Assembly (NCBI RefSeq): GCF_006265095.1 | Contig: NZ_VCNK01000021.1 | Location: forward strand, 62,001 to 126,000 | DNA from: Phaeobacter sp. B1627 | GTDB lineage: Bacteria > Pseudomonadota > Alphaproteobacteria > Rhodobacterales > Rhodobacteraceae | DNA: 64,000 nucleotides | Direction: 5' to 3' | Position numbers and translations under genes: made by a program | The notes under the pieces: model-generated | Told to the model about the DNA's origin: nothing | The model's input: only the letters and a program-made list of their open reading frames with translations | Databases searched by the model: none | Part shown: in pieces, positions 54,868 to 64,000 of the stretch | How the letters are laid out: the number at the start of each line of letters is the position of its first letter | Numbering within the stretch: position 1 is the stretch's first letter

Positions 54868-55773
54868 TTAGCCGAGATGACGGCCGAAGAAATCCAATGT
54901 GCGCGACCAGGCGAGCGCAGCTGCGGTTTCGTCATAGCGGGGAGTTGTGTCATTGTGGAAGCCGTGGTTCACCTCGGGGTAGAAGTGAACCGAGAACGCC
55001 TTTTGATTGGCCCGCAGCGCCTCTGAATACGCAGGCCACCCCGCATTGATCCGCTCGTCCAGACCAGCGTAGTGGATCATCAAGGGGGCGCGGATCGCCG
55101 TAACATCGTCGGCCTCTGGTTGGCGGCCATAAAATGGCACCGCGGCACCAAGCTCCGGGTAAGCCACCGCCAAAGCATTGCAGACGCCACCGCCATAACA
55201 GAAACCGACCGCCCCGACCTTGCCGCTAGAGTCCGGATGGTCGCGCAGGTATTCAAAGGCGGCGAAGAAATCGTTCATCAACTTGACCGGATCAAGCCTC
55301 CGCTGCATCTCGCGCCCCTCCTCATCGGTGCCGGGGTACCCGCCAAGCGGCGTCAACCCGTCGGGACCCAAGGCCAGGTAACCTGCCTTTGCAGCACGCC
55401 GGACCACATCCTCGATATAGGGGTTGAGGCCTCGGTTTTCATGAACCACCAGAACCGCCGGCAATGGGCCGGTGGCCCCCGCAGGCCGTGCCATCAGCCC
55501 CGTGATGCTCCCGTGCCCGTCCGGGCTATCATATTGGACAATCGCGGTTTCTATGCTCGCATCATCCGGTGCGACCTGCTGGGCCAGCGCATAATCCGGC
55601 TTCAACTGATCGAGCAACATCGCCCCGGTCACCCCCGCCGCCGCATAGCGGCCCGCCTGGGTCATGAACTCGCGCTTGGAAATTTTGCCATGCACATAGC
55701 CGTCAAAGATCTCGAGGATACGCGGATCGAAATCCTTGGCCGTTCTCCGCTGCGGCTCTGGTTTCTTGCTCAT
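54868..55773 (-). CDS. Dienelactone hydrolase family protein, YghX-like, with Tat-like signal
   Basis: 301 residues. Long N-terminus with [18 protein letters not shown], resembling a twin-arginine signal with one Lys; a C-terminal alpha/beta hydrolase with nucleophile Cys in GFCYGGG, Asp in GLDERIN and His in EVNHGFHND. Start 55773 after GGAGGGAG. Export by Tat is inferred; the substrate is unknown. Confidence 0.87.
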   Translation of the reverse strand: MSKKPEPQRRTAKDFDPRILEIFDGYVHGKISKREFMTQAGRYAAAGVTGAMLLDQLKPDYALAQQVAPDDASIETAIVQYDSPDGHGSITGLMARPAGATGPLPAVLVVHENRGLNPYIEDVVRRAAKAGYLALGPDGLTPLGGYPGTDEEGREMQRRLDPVKLMNDFFAAFEYLRDHPDSSGKVGAVGFCYGGGVCNALAVAYPELGAAVPFYGRQPEADDVTAIRAPLMIHYAGLDERINAGWPAYSEALRANQKAFSVHFYPEVNHGFHNDTTPRYDETAAALAWSRTLDFFGRHLG

Positions 55774-55855
55774 GGCACTCCCTCCCTGCTGTGGACATGT
55801 CACGACATAGCCCGGGCCCACCCGCAGGCAACGGCCATCACGCTTGCACCACAGC

Positions 55856-55887
55856 GGCAGGGGTCTCCACCAAGGGAGACCCCTGCC
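55856..55887 (-). terminator. Strong stem-loop after gcvP
   Basis: A 13-bp perfect stem (55856-55868 with 55875-55887) and a six-base loop lie 44 bases after the gcvP stop, between it and the next minus-strand gene. No T-run follows on either side, so it may be a Rho-linked or 3'-protective structure rather than a canonical terminator. Confidence 0.65.
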
Positions 55888-55930
55888 ATATCTGTCGCGC
55901 CCCGCATGGGGCGCGGCCGTGTCGGACCGC

Positions 55931-58780
55931 TTATTCTGCCGCTTCCGCGTAGTCTTCCATCGGCGGACAGGTACAGATCAGATGACGGTCGCCATAGACG
56001 TTGTCGACGCGATTAACCGGTGGCCAGTATTTATCGACCCGAAACGCGCCCGGTGGGAAACACCCCTGCTCCCGCGTGTAGGGGCGGTCCCAGTCTTTCA
56101 CCAGATCCTCCATCGTGTGCGGCGCGTTCTTCAGGGGATTATTCGCGCGCTCCATCGCACCTGTCTCAATGGATTTGATCTCGGACCGGATCGACAACAT
56201 CGCCTCGATGAACCGGTCCAGCTCCGCTTTGGTTTCTGACTCCGTCGGCTCAACCATCAACGTCCCGGCGACCGGCCAAGACATTGTCGGCGCATGAAAA
56301 CCACTATCCATCAACCGCTTGGCAACGTCATCGACACTCACATCGGCGCTGTCGGCAAAGGGGCGCGTATCCAGAATACACTCATGCGCCACCCGCCCCG
56401 TCGGCCCCTTGTACAGAACATCGAACGCCCCCTCGAGCCGCTTGGCGATGTAATTGGCATTCAGGATTGCCACCTTGGTGGCCTGCGTCAGCCCCGCCCC
56501 GCCCATCATCAGGCAATAGGCCCAGGAAATCGTCAGGATCGACGCCGAACCCAGCGGCGCGGCCGACACGGGGCCCTCGGCACCACCCGTTTCCGGGTGC
56601 CCCGGCAGATGCGCAACAAGATGGGCTTTGACACCGATCGGCCCCATGCCCGGGCCGCCGCCGCCATGGGGAATGGCAAAGGTCTTGTGAAGGTTGAGAT
56701 GGCTCACATCCCCGCCCAGATCCCCGGGACGGCTCAAGCCGACCATCGCGTTCATATTGGCCCCGTCAATGTAGACCTGGCCACCGAACTCATGGGTAAT
56801 CCGGCAGACTTCATGAACGGTTTCCTCAAACACCCCATGGGTCGAAGGGTAGGTGATCATGCATCCGGCAAGCTGCGGGCCATGTTTGGCGGCCTTCTCG
56901 CGGAAATCCGCAAGGTCGATATCGCCCTTGTCGTCGGATTTCACCGGCACCACTTTCCACCCGACCATCTGAGCAGACGCCGGGTTGGTACCATGCGCCG
57001 ACATCGGTATGAGACAGATGTTCCGATGCCCCTCCCCCTGCGCGCGGTGATAGGCAGCGATGGTCAGCAGCCCCGCATATTCGCCCTGGGCGCCTGAATT
57101 CGGCTGCATGGAAATCGCGTCATAGCCGGTGATGGTGCAGAGCTTTGCAGACAGATCCGAGACCATCTCGGCATAGCCCGCCTGTTGATCCGCCGGCGCA
57201 AATGGATGGATCGTTGAGAACTCAGGCCAGCTGAGCGGCATCATTTCAGCGGCGGCATTCAGTTTCATCGTACAGGACCCGAGCGGGATCATCGCACGAT
57301 CCAGAGCCAGATCGCGGTCCGCAAGACGCCGCATGTAGCGCATCATCTCGGTTTCGGCGCGGTTCATGTGGAAAATCGGGTGCCGCAGGTAGTCAGTCGT
57401 TCGCTGCATCCGGTCCGGCACCCGGTAATGCGGAGAGAAATCATCGTCGAGACGGCGAATGCCAAAGGCGCGCCAGACCGCTTCGATGGTCTCGGGGCGG
57501 GTGGTCTCATCAACCGAAATCCCGACGCGCGTTTCGCCCACGCGGCGGAGGTTGATTCCCTCATCGACGGCAGATTTCATCACCGCCGCCTGCAGCGGGC
57601 CGACATCGACGGTGATCGTGTCGAAAAACGCCTGTGGGTCGACTTTGAAACCGGCCTCCTCCAGACCGGTCGCCAGACGCACGGCCTTGCGGTGGATGCG
57701 CTGCGCAATCGCCTGCAGCCCTTTTGGTCCGTGGAAAACCGCATACATGGAGGCCATGACCGCCAGCAACGCCTGCGCCGTACACACATTCGATGTCGCT
57801 TTTTCGCGGCGAATATGCTGTTCGCGGGTCTGCAGCGACAACCGGTAGGCCTTGTTGCCGTGGCTGTCGATGGATACGCCGACGATCCGCCCGGGCATCG
57901 CGCGTTTGTAGGCATCGCGCGTCGCCATATAGGCTGCATGTGGCCCGCCTGCCCCGACCGGAACCCCAAAGCGCTGGGTCGAGCCGACAGCGATATCCGC
58001 GCCCATCTCCCCCGGCTCTTTCAGCAAAGTCAGCGCCAACGGGTCCGCGGCCACCACGGCAATGGCTTTGTGCGCATGCAACGCTTCGATTTCCGGCGTA
58101 AAGTCCCGCACGTGACCATAGGTGCCCGGATATTGGAAGAGCGCGCCAAAAACGCTCTCGGGATCCAACTTGTCCGGGTTGCCGACGATCACCTCGATCC
58201 CCAGCGGCGCGGCGCGGGTCTTCACCACCGCAATGTTTTGCGGATGACAATCCCGGTCGACAAAAAACGCCTTCGCCTTTGATTTGGACACGCGCTGCGC
58301 CATCGTCATCGCCTCGGCGCAGGCTGTGGCCTCGTCCAGCAACGACGCATTTGCAACCTCCAGCCCGGTCAGATCAGAAATCATGGTCTGAAAGTTCAGC
58401 AGGGCTTCCAGCCGCCCCTGAGATATCTCTGGCTGGTAGGGCGTATAGGCGGTGTACCACGCCGGGTTTTCGAGGATGTTGCGCTGGATTGCCGGCGGCG
58501 TCACCGTACCATGGTATCCCTGCCCGATCAGCGAGGTCATGACCTTGTTCTTTTGGGCGACTTCGCGCATGTGGAAGAGCAGCTCGCGCTCGGACATGGG
58601 GCGACCGAAATCGAGCGGCTCTGCCTGGCGGATCGATTGCGGCACGGTGTCGTCAATCAACGCATCAAGATCCGCAGCCCCCACAACCTGCAGCATATCG
58701 GCCATTTCTTGCGGCGAGGGTCCTATGTGGCGACGATTGGCAAAGTCGTAGGGCAGGTAATCTGTTGGTTCGAAGGGCAT
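55931..58780 (-). CDS. gcvP: Glycine dehydrogenase (decarboxylating), P-protein
   Basis: 949 residues, the single-chain P-protein. Decarboxylates glycine with PLP and passes aminomethyl to the lipoyl arm of GcvH. The PLP Lys sits in [18 protein letters not shown] near residue 695. Both halves of the tandem aspartate-aminotransferase-like fold are present. Last gene of gcvT-H-P; a 125-base gap separates it from gcvH. Confidence 0.97.
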   Translation of the reverse strand: MPFEPTDYLPYDFANRRHIGPSPQEMADMLQVVGAADLDALIDDTVPQSIRQAEPLDFGRPMSERELLFHMREVAQKNKVMTSLIGQGYHGTVTPPAIQRNILENPAWYTAYTPYQPEISQGRLEALLNFQTMISDLTGLEVANASLLDEATACAEAMTMAQRVSKSKAKAFFVDRDCHPQNIAVVKTRAAPLGIEVIVGNPDKLDPESVFGALFQYPGTYGHVRDFTPEIEALHAHKAIAVVAADPLALTLLKEPGEMGADIAVGSTQRFGVPVGAGGPHAAYMATRDAYKRAMPGRIVGVSIDSHGNKAYRLSLQTREQHIRREKATSNVCTAQALLAVMASMYAVFHGPKGLQAIAQRIHRKAVRLATGLEEAGFKVDPQAFFDTITVDVGPLQAAVMKSAVDEGINLRRVGETRVGISVDETTRPETIEAVWRAFGIRRLDDDFSPHYRVPDRMQRTTDYLRHPIFHMNRAETEMMRYMRRLADRDLALDRAMIPLGSCTMKLNAAAEMMPLSWPEFSTIHPFAPADQQAGYAEMVSDLSAKLCTITGYDAISMQPNSGAQGEYAGLLTIAAYHRAQGEGHRNICLIPMSAHGTNPASAQMVGWKVVPVKSDDKGDIDLADFREKAAKHGPQLAGCMITYPSTHGVFEETVHEVCRITHEFGGQVYIDGANMNAMVGLSRPGDLGGDVSHLNLHKTFAIPHGGGGPGMGPIGVKAHLVAHLPGHPETGGAEGPVSAAPLGSASILTISWAYCLMMGGAGLTQATKVAILNANYIAKRLEGAFDVLYKGPTGRVAHECILDTRPFADSADVSVDDVAKRLMDSGFHAPTMSWPVAGTLMVEPTESETKAELDRFIEAMLSIRSEIKSIETGAMERANNPLKNAPHTMEDLVKDWDRPYTREQGCFPPGAFRVDKYWPPVNRVDNVYGDRHLICTCPPMEDYAEAAE

Positions 58781-58905
58781 CTTTTGCCTCCTTCAGGTCT
58801 GTCGGACTTGGGATAATCGAGACACAACAATGGGTCCGGGCGCGCCCGGTCCGGTCTCGCTCGCAAACGCGAGGCCCGCCCTCAACAGCTGACGGGCCCG
58901 ATACG

Positions 58906-59265
58906 TCAACCGATAAAGCTCTTGTAACCCGCTTCATCCATGTAGTCGTCCATCGGGGACATGTCGGCGACCTTGAGCTTGAAGAACCACGCCTCGCCCT
59001 CCGGATCGTCGTTGACCTTGGAGGGTTCATCGACAATGGCGTCGTTGACCTCGACCACCTCGCCATCGAGCGGCGCCAGAATGTCGGAAGCCGCCTTCAC
59101 GGATTCGATCACGACAATCTCGTCGTCTTTGGTGACCTCGCCGCCCACCTCAGGCAGCTCGACAAAGACCACATCGCCGAGTTGTTCGGCGGCATGGGCC
59201 GTGATGCCAACGGTCACAATATCGCCGTCAACCAGCAGCCATTCGTGTTCTTCGGTATATTTCAT
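58906..59265 (-). CDS. gcvH: Glycine cleavage system H protein
   Basis: 119 residues, normal for a lipoyl carrier. Lipoylated Lys57 lies in [15 protein letters not shown]; the N-terminal [10 protein letters not shown] is typical. Carries aminomethyl from GcvP to GcvT. It starts 39 bases after gcvT. Confidence 0.97.
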   Translation of the reverse strand: MKYTEEHEWLLVDGDIVTVGITAHAAEQLGDVVFVELPEVGGEVTKDDEIVVIESVKAASDILAPLDGEVVEVNDAIVDEPSKVNDDPEGEAWFFKLKVADMSPMDDYMDEAGYKSFIG

Positions 59266-59304
59266 GGGGTATTTTCCTGTGTTGGACCAAATCGGTGACG
59301 ACGG

Positions 59305-60429
59305 TCAGCGTTTGAAGTTGGCCGCCACAAAAGGCAGCGTTGCAATCGTGACGGGCATGCGCTTGCCGCGCAGCTCGCCGAAAATTTGGGTGTAGGGGGT
59401 GGCATAGTCGCGGTTGACGTAGCCCATGGCGACCGGGCCACCGACCGTGGGACCGAAACCGCCAGAGGTGATCCGCCCGATTGGCGCGCCGCCCTCGGCG
59501 GAGGCGAATAATTCAACACCTTCGCGCATCGGTGCCCGGCCATCGGGGCGCAGGCCGACACGTTTGCGGGGCGCCGCGCCATTCAGATCAGCAAAGACCT
59601 TGGCCGCCCCCGGAAAACCACCTTCGCGCGCGCCGCCCGGTCGACGCACCTTCTGGATGGCCCAGCCCAGCGCCGCTTCCAGCGGGCGGGTGTCCGCGTC
59701 GATATCGTGCCCATAAAGGCAGAGACCGCCCTCCAGCCGCAGCGAATCCCTGGCCCCGAGGCCAATCGGTTCCACCTCGGGATGCTCCAATAGCGCGGAG
59801 GCAAAGGATGCGGTCACCGCCTCGGGAATGGAAATCTCATATCCGTCTTCCCCCGTGTAGCCCGACCGCGAGATCCAGAGTTCTGCGCCATTGTATGAAA
59901 ACGTCGCGACATCCATGAAACGCATGGCCGCGACGCCGGGCACCAGGGCCTCCAGGGCGGCTTCTGCCCGCGGCCCCTGCAGCGCGATCAGGGCGCGATC
60001 GACCACCTGTTCAACCGTGATCGCCGGTTCCAGTGCCGCCTTGATCCGGGCAATGTCAGCGTCCTTGCAGGCGGCGTTCACAACAACAAAAAGATGATCG
60101 CCCCGGTTCGCGAACATCAGGTCATCCTCAATGCCACCCGCATCATTGGTGAACACCCCATAGCGCTGTCGCCCCTCCGGCAAGCCCAGGACATCCATCG
60201 GGATCAGACGCTCAAAGGCCTCTGCCACCGCGCTGTAACTGTCGCCCCGCAGGATCACCTGTCCCATGTGGCTGACGTCGAACAGCCCTGCTTTTTGACG
60301 GGTGTGGAGGTGCTCTTTCATGATCCCCATCGGATATTGGACGGGCATCAAGTAACCGGCAAAGGGCACCATCTTTGCCCCAAGCCCCCGGTGCAATTCA
60401 GTCAGGGGGGTGATCTTCAGATCCGACAT
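59305..60429 (-). CDS. gcvT: Aminomethyltransferase, T-protein
   Basis: 374 residues. Transfers the methylene group to tetrahydrofolate, releasing ammonia. Conserved starts and loops: AGYLMPVQYP, AGLFDVSHMGQ, SRSGYTGEDGYEI, ARDSLRLEGGL. First gene of the operon; its leader contains the glycine riboswitch 112 bases upstream. Confidence 0.97.
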   Translation of the reverse strand: MSDLKITPLTELHRGLGAKMVPFAGYLMPVQYPMGIMKEHLHTRQKAGLFDVSHMGQVILRGDSYSAVAEAFERLIPMDVLGLPEGRQRYGVFTNDAGGIEDDLMFANRGDHLFVVVNAACKDADIARIKAALEPAITVEQVVDRALIALQGPRAEAALEALVPGVAAMRFMDVATFSYNGAELWISRSGYTGEDGYEISIPEAVTASFASALLEHPEVEPIGLGARDSLRLEGGLCLYGHDIDADTRPLEAALGWAIQKVRRPGGAREGGFPGAAKVFADLNGAAPRKRVGLRPDGRAPMREGVELFASAEGGAPIGRITSGGFGPTVGGPVAMGYVNRDYATPYTQIFGELRGKRMPVTIATLPFVAANFKR

Positions 60430-60540
60430 ATCGGCCTGCTTTCTGCGTTTGCAGCCGGTGCGGTCAAGTCACAACATGTCAACACAGCGATCGGCATCCG
60501 GCATCCAAGATTTTGCGCAGACCAAGCCTGCACGCTTTGA

Positions 60541-60712
60541 TGCCCCCTCTGTCCCTTGCGCCTGAGATCGTTATCCCTTCGGCGTCCCGGCGGAACCGGG
60601 CTCTCTCCAGAGTCGTTACCAGCACACGGTCCCTGTGGCCTGAGAGTTTCCGGGGCGGTTGCTCCTTCGGCACCGGCGGCGGCTGCACTGCGCCACTCTC
60701 GGTTCTCCCATG
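60541..60712 (-). ncRNA. Tandem glycine riboswitch in the gcvT leader
   Basis: On the minus strand two aptamers follow each other. Aptamer 1 has the GCCGAAGGAGCAA core (60659-60671) and ACTCTCAGG (60639-60647). Aptamer 2 has GCCGAAGGG (60575-60583) and ATCTCAGGCGCAAGGGACAGAGG split by the closing stem (60546-60568). The linker contains the GGAGAG turn at 60603-60608. The element lies in the untranslated leader of gcvT. Glycine binding would switch on the cleavage operon, as known for this class. No clear anti-terminator was resolved; a translational mode is possible. Confidence 0.9.
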
Positions 60713-60741
60713 TGCTGAGCCGGAAGCTACCAGCGCCCCCG

Positions 60742-60789
60742 AAACGGTGCAAGACGGAATTCGCGCCAAAAGAGTCGCAAATGGTGCAA
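60742..60789. repeat. Direct repeats AAAYGGTGCAA in the gcvT / GAPDH divergent region
   Basis: AAACGGTGCAA at 60742-60752 and AAATGGTGCAA at 60779-60789, 37 bases start to start. They lie upstream of both the riboswitch and the plus-strand GAPDH gene, so they could be operators shared by both promoters, or coincidental -35-like TTGCAC elements on the minus strand. Confidence 0.5.
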
Positions 60790-60878
60790 AAGCTGCGTTG
60801 GCGGCAATTGTATCAAGGCCGCCCAAGAATTGTGCGGGTGGATTGCCGGCGCGCAGCCGCCCTGCCATAGCTTTGCAC

Positions 60879-61868
60879 ATGAAGATAGCGATCAACGGAT
60901 TCGGCCGCATCGGCCGTACGATTTTGCGGCAGATCCTGAGCGCCCCCGGTGGCTCGGGGATTGACGTCGCCTGCATCAATGACATCGCAGATCCACAGAT
61001 GTGCGCCTATCTTTTCCAGTATGACAGCACCTTTGGCCCCTACCCCGGTACGGTCGCTTTGGACGCAGGCGCGCTCTGCGTGGGCACGCACCGTATCCCC
61101 CTGCATCAACAGGCCAATGTGACCGCACTGGATCTGTCGGGTGTCGATGTGCTGCTGGAGTGCACAGGCATCGCGCGCTCCACCGATCTGGCGGAGCGGG
61201 GGTTGAGCGCCGGCGCGGCAAAGGTGCTGATTTCCGGCCCCTCACCAGCGGCAGAGGCCACGGTGGTCTATGGCGTCAACACCGGCGATATTGCAGGCGC
61301 GAAAATCGTCTCAAACGGCTCTTGCACCACCAACGCGGTTGCCGCGCTCGTGCAGCTGGTCGATCAGGTGGCGGGGATAGAGACCGGCCATATGACCACG
61401 ATCCATTGCTATACCAATTCGCAGCCGATGGTGGATGCGCCAAGGGGCGATTTCGCCCGGTCTCGCGGCGGCGCCCAGTCGATGGTGCCAACAACAACCT
61501 CCGCCATGCATCTCATCGATGTGGTCTTGCCGCATCTGGCGGGACGCATCTCCGGCGCAGCCGTGCGGGTGCCCACGGCCAGTGTCTCGGCGGTGGATCT
61601 GGTGGTTCGGCTCGGCGGCGTCCGGGACGAAACGGAAGTGATGAACGCCCTCCGGTCCGCCGCTCTGGCCTCCCCCGTGCTCGGCTGGACCGAACAGCCG
61701 CTCGTGTCCTCAGATTTGCGGGGACGACCGGAATCGCTGGTGATTGCCGCTCCGGAGACCCGCATGATCGAAGGCCAGCAATTGCGCATTTTCGGCTGGT
61801 ACGACAATGAATGGGGATTTTCCGCCCGTATGCTGGATGTCGCGAGGGAGATGTCGCGGCCGCGCTAG
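60879..61868 (+). CDS. Divergent type I glyceraldehyde-3-phosphate dehydrogenase paralogue
   Basis: 329 residues. Rossmann INGFGRIGR (5-13), catalytic Cys149 in NGSCTTN and His176 in IHCYTNSQ are at canonical numbers, and the C-terminus is IFGWYDNEWGFSARM. The phosphate-site loop reads VPTTTSAM instead of the usual PTSTGAAKA, and TTNAVAAL replaces TTNCLAPL, so substrate preference may differ (erythrose 4-phosphate or another aldehyde). Divergently placed from gcvT. No phosphoglycerate kinase nearby. Confidence 0.9.
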   Translation: MKIAINGFGRIGRTILRQILSAPGGSGIDVACINDIADPQMCAYLFQYDSTFGPYPGTVALDAGALCVGTHRIPLHQQANVTALDLSGVDVLLECTGIARSTDLAERGLSAGAAKVLISGPSPAAEATVVYGVNTGDIAGAKIVSNGSCTTNAVAALVQLVDQVAGIETGHMTTIHCYTNSQPMVDAPRGDFARSRGGAQSMVPTTTSAMHLIDVVLPHLAGRISGAAVRVPTASVSAVDLVVRLGGVRDETEVMNALRSAALASPVLGWTEQPLVSSDLRGRPESLVIAAPETRMIEGQQLRIFGWYDNEWGFSARMLDVAREMSRPR

Positions 61869-61881
61869 TCGGCGACATCTC
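61848..61881 (+). terminator. Inverted repeat spanning the GAPDH stop codon
   Basis: GAGATGTCGC (61848-61857) is the exact reverse complement of 61872-61881, with a 14-base loop containing the TAG stop. A terminator-like stem without a clear T-run; alternatively a translational or mRNA-stability element. Confidence 0.5.
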
Positions 61882-62032
61882 GCCGCCTTGGCGACGCAAT
61901 TCAACCGGAATGCACAGCAAAGGCCCAAGACGGTTTTCTCCCCCCAGCCAAATGTGTAGCGTCATGCTTGCGTTTCGGGGATGTGTTTGCCTTTTTCAAC
62001 GCTCAATACGATTACTCGCTGCCGGAGCAACA

Positions 62033-63883
62033 ATGACCAGCCTTCCCCCCCTGCGACCGATCGCGCGCCCGATCACATGCACATCCCTGCATCGGGTTCG
62101 TTCCTTTGCCGTCGTGGCGGCGCTGGCGACAGGTTTGCTCTGTGGGTTTCCCGCCGCGCAGGCTCTTGAGACGACCCTGACCGCGCCAAAGGCTTCTCCG
62201 GAGCTGACCACAAACCTTGAAGGGGCCAGTGCGGCGCTGGGGATGGGGCAAACCGCCGAGGTGCAGGAAGTCCTCGCCGCAGCCCTGTCGGACTACCGCA
62301 CGCTGGTTCAGGTCCTCTACGATGGCGGGTATTTTGCGCCCGTGGTCAATATCCGCATCGATGGAAGGGAAGCCGCCGAGATAGACCTGCTGACACCGCC
62401 ACGTCAGATCAACGCCGTTGCGATCACGGTCGATCCCGGGCCTGCGTTCACCTTTGGTCAGGCCGAAGTCAGCCCGCTGCCCCAAAGCGAGCCTGCGGCC
62501 CTCCCGGCGGACTTCAAGCCGGGGCAACCCGCCAGCACGGGCACGATACAGGCTGCGGCAACGGCTGCACTGACCGCCTGGGACAGGGCCGGACATCCCA
62601 AGGTGGAGCTGGCCGCACAGGACATCACGGCCAATGCTGTGAAACAGCGGCTCGATGCGGCATTGCACATCGCCCCCGGCCCTCGTCTGCGGCTTGGCAA
62701 GATGCAGATCAAAGGCGACTCCGATGTCCGTCAGGACGCCATCAGACGGATCGCCGGATTTGAAAGCGGCAAGGTCTATCATCCGGATCTGGTATCGAAA
62801 TCGGCCACCCGCCTGCGCCGCACCGGCGCTTTTTCCAGCGTCACCCTGCGGCAGGCGGAAACGCCCAACCCCGATGGCACGCTGGATTTTGTCGCCGAGG
62901 TCGAGGACTTGCCCAAGCGCCGTTTCACGTTTGGCATCGAGTTCTCCACCTCTGAGGCCGTGGAAATCAGCTCCAGCTGGATGCACCGAAATCTCTTTGG
63001 TGCGGCCGAACGGTTGAAAATCGACCTCTCTCTGAGTGGATTGGGCAGCAGTGATCTGGACGGCAGCGTTTCGGCGCGGCTCGACCAGCCTGCGGCCCTG
63101 GGCACGGGCGAAACCCTGTTTTACCTTGGCGCCCTTGAGCAGCTGAAAGAGGAACATTACACCGCCACCAGCCTGACCGGTGAAATCGGCGTGCGGCGCA
63201 CCGTGTCCGAGACCACTTTTGTCGAAGGCGCCCTTGGCCTGCGTCTGATCAAGGCCGATGACGCCTATGGTGCCGATCGCGAGTTCAAATATCTGTCCGG
63301 GCGGCTGCGCGCCGAAAAGGACAAGCGCGACAACAAGACCGACCCGACCGGGGGCTACTATCTGGACGGGGAAATCGTACCATTCGTCGGCCTCGATGGC
63401 CGCGACGCCGGCCTGCAGGTGAATATCGATGCCAGAGGGTACAAGTCGCTCGGCGACACCGGGCGCATCGTCCTGGCCGGACGCCTGCAGCTCGGCTCTG
63501 TGATTGGCCCGAATAGCCGCGACGTCTCGCCTACATTGCTGTATTTCTCCGGTGGCGCCGGGTCCGTGCGCGGTCAGGAATTTCAGTCCCTCGGCATCGA
63601 TGTGGGGGGACAATCTGCGGGCGGACGCGGATACCTTGCGCTGTCAGGGGAAATTCGCGGTCGGATTACCGATGCCATTTCGCTGGTCGGCTTCTACGAT
63701 GTGGGCTTTGTCGATGAGAGCAGTTTTGTCAGCGGTGACAGCGACTATCATGCGGGGGCCGGGATCGGCCTTCGCTATGACGTGACCGGAATAGGCCCGA
63801 TCCGGTTTGACGTTGCCCTGCCCGTTTCCGGCGATGACGAAGATGGGCTGCAGTTTTACATCGGTATAGGACAGGCATTTTGA
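62033..63883 (+). CDS. tamA: TamA-type outer-membrane assembly protein (Omp85 family)
   Basis: 616 residues. Signal peptide to about residue 44 (GLLCGFPAAQA), POTRA domains (~60-260), then an Omp85 beta-barrel with RFTFGIEFSTSEAVEISSSW and a C-terminus of GIGPIRFDVALPVS...YIGIGQAF ending in Phe. The barrel lid motif VRGQEFQSLG is present. Start 62033 after GGAG. Functions with TamB to insert autotransporters and other barrels; TamB starts on its last bases. Confidence 0.93.
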   Translation: MTSLPPLRPIARPITCTSLHRVRSFAVVAALATGLLCGFPAAQALETTLTAPKASPELTTNLEGASAALGMGQTAEVQEVLAAALSDYRTLVQVLYDGGYFAPVVNIRIDGREAAEIDLLTPPRQINAVAITVDPGPAFTFGQAEVSPLPQSEPAALPADFKPGQPASTGTIQAAATAALTAWDRAGHPKVELAAQDITANAVKQRLDAALHIAPGPRLRLGKMQIKGDSDVRQDAIRRIAGFESGKVYHPDLVSKSATRLRRTGAFSSVTLRQAETPNPDGTLDFVAEVEDLPKRRFTFGIEFSTSEAVEISSSWMHRNLFGAAERLKIDLSLSGLGSSDLDGSVSARLDQPAALGTGETLFYLGALEQLKEEHYTATSLTGEIGVRRTVSETTFVEGALGLRLIKADDAYGADREFKYLSGRLRAEKDKRDNKTDPTGGYYLDGEIVPFVGLDGRDAGLQVNIDARGYKSLGDTGRIVLAGRLQLGSVIGPNSRDVSPTLLYFSGGAGSVRGQEFQSLGIDVGGQSAGGRGYLALSGEIRGRITDAISLVGFYDVGFVDESSFVSGDSDYHAGAGIGLRYDVTGIGPIRFDVALPVSGDDEDGLQFYIGIGQAF

Positions 63884-64000
63884 CCTATTCACCCCGCACC
63901 CTCGGACGTCTCCTCCGCTTGTTTCTCTGCCTCGCAGCAGCGGCCATCCTGCTCCCGCGCGCCACCCTCGCCCAGTCCGATATGGCTCAGTCCGCTCTCG
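63880..64000 (+). CDS. tamB: TamB, translocation and assembly module (5' end only)
   Basis: Starts with TTG at 63880, overlapping the tamA stop (TTGA). The first 40 codons encode MTYSPRTLGRLLRLF followed by a hydrophobic stretch LCLAAAAILLPRATLAQ, a signal anchor or signal peptide. No body is visible; the identity rests on the tamA-tamB order and the coupled start. Confidence 0.6.
   Translation, partial: MTYSPRTLGRLLRLFLCLAAAAILLPRATLAQSDMAQSAL

Noticed and set aside
1-64000. Prophage, CRISPR array, insertion sequences, restriction or toxin-antitoxin systems
   Set aside because: No integrase other than xerC, no transposase, no regular spacer-repeat series and no known defence gene was found; the orphan genes do not resemble any of these.

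Overview
The window comes from a GC-rich alphaproteobacterial chromosome, almost certainly from the Rhodobacterales/Roseobacter group. The signs are the tad/cpa pilus locus with short Flp pilins of the 'SGAVTVDWVVL' type, the ruvCAB-ybgC-tolQRAB-pal-cpoB-tilS-ftsH block, bacterial phosphatidylcholine synthase, DUF484 next to xerC, and the ycjX-GNAT-ycjF trio. No insertion sequence, prophage, CRISPR array, rRNA or tRNA gene was recognised. This is mostly core chromosome with one large surface-structure island at the left. The species cannot be named from the sequence alone.

Layout. 1-530 is the 5' part of a lytic transglycosylase on the minus strand, cut by the window edge. 895-13156 is a plus-strand Tad (tight adherence, Flp type IVc pilus) locus: two tiny pilins (the second only 57 aa), CpaB, the secretin CpaC, an OmpA-type lipoprotein, CpaE/TadZ, the motor CpaF/TadA, TadB, TadC, two TPR lipoproteins, the prepilin peptidase CpaA/TadV and an AAA+ ATPase. 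13223-16335 is a DNA-repair pair (ligase-associated DEXH helicase and PdeM). 16422-19220 holds folD and fhs for tetrahydrofolate one-carbon chemistry, followed by a MOSC protein. 20255-32532 is a long minus-strand block transcribed in the order ruvC-ruvA-ruvB-unknown-ybgC-tolQ-tolR-tolA-tolB-pal-cpoB-tilS-ftsH, for recombination, envelope division and invagination, tRNA decoding and membrane proteolysis. 32902-44587 is mixed: a DUF1127 protein, a small membrane protein, prmA, an MFS carrier, priA, fsa, DUF484-xerC, lptF, pcs and two orphan small genes. 44714-51758 contains ileS, the ycjF-GNAT-ycjX set and truA. 51762-55773 holds acyl-CoA and hydroxyacid enzymes. 55931-60429 is gcvT-gcvH-gcvP, preceded by a tandem glycine riboswitch at 60541-60712. 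60879-64000 carries a divergent GAPDH and tamA followed by the start of tamB.

How it fits together. The glycine cleavage operon, FolD and Fhs form a one-carbon module: glycine cleavage makes methylene-THF, FolD interconverts it with formyl-THF, and Fhs links formyl-THF to formate and ATP. The Tol-Pal block, TamA/B, LptF and Pcs all serve the cell envelope. Tight packing is frequent, with stop/start overlaps of ATGA, GTGA or TTGA type and several GTG or TTG starts.

The items I find least explained are: the very short second Flp pilin and the 15-bp hairpin between the pilins; the AAA+ ATPase with a winged-helix-like N-terminus at the end of the tad locus; the orphan pair at 43305-44587 with short tandem repeats between them; a LacI-type operator-like palindrome before fsa; a near-consensus LexA box before ruvC; and the GAPDH paralogue with altered phosphate-site residues. 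All calls come from reading the sequence and translations; no database search was run.
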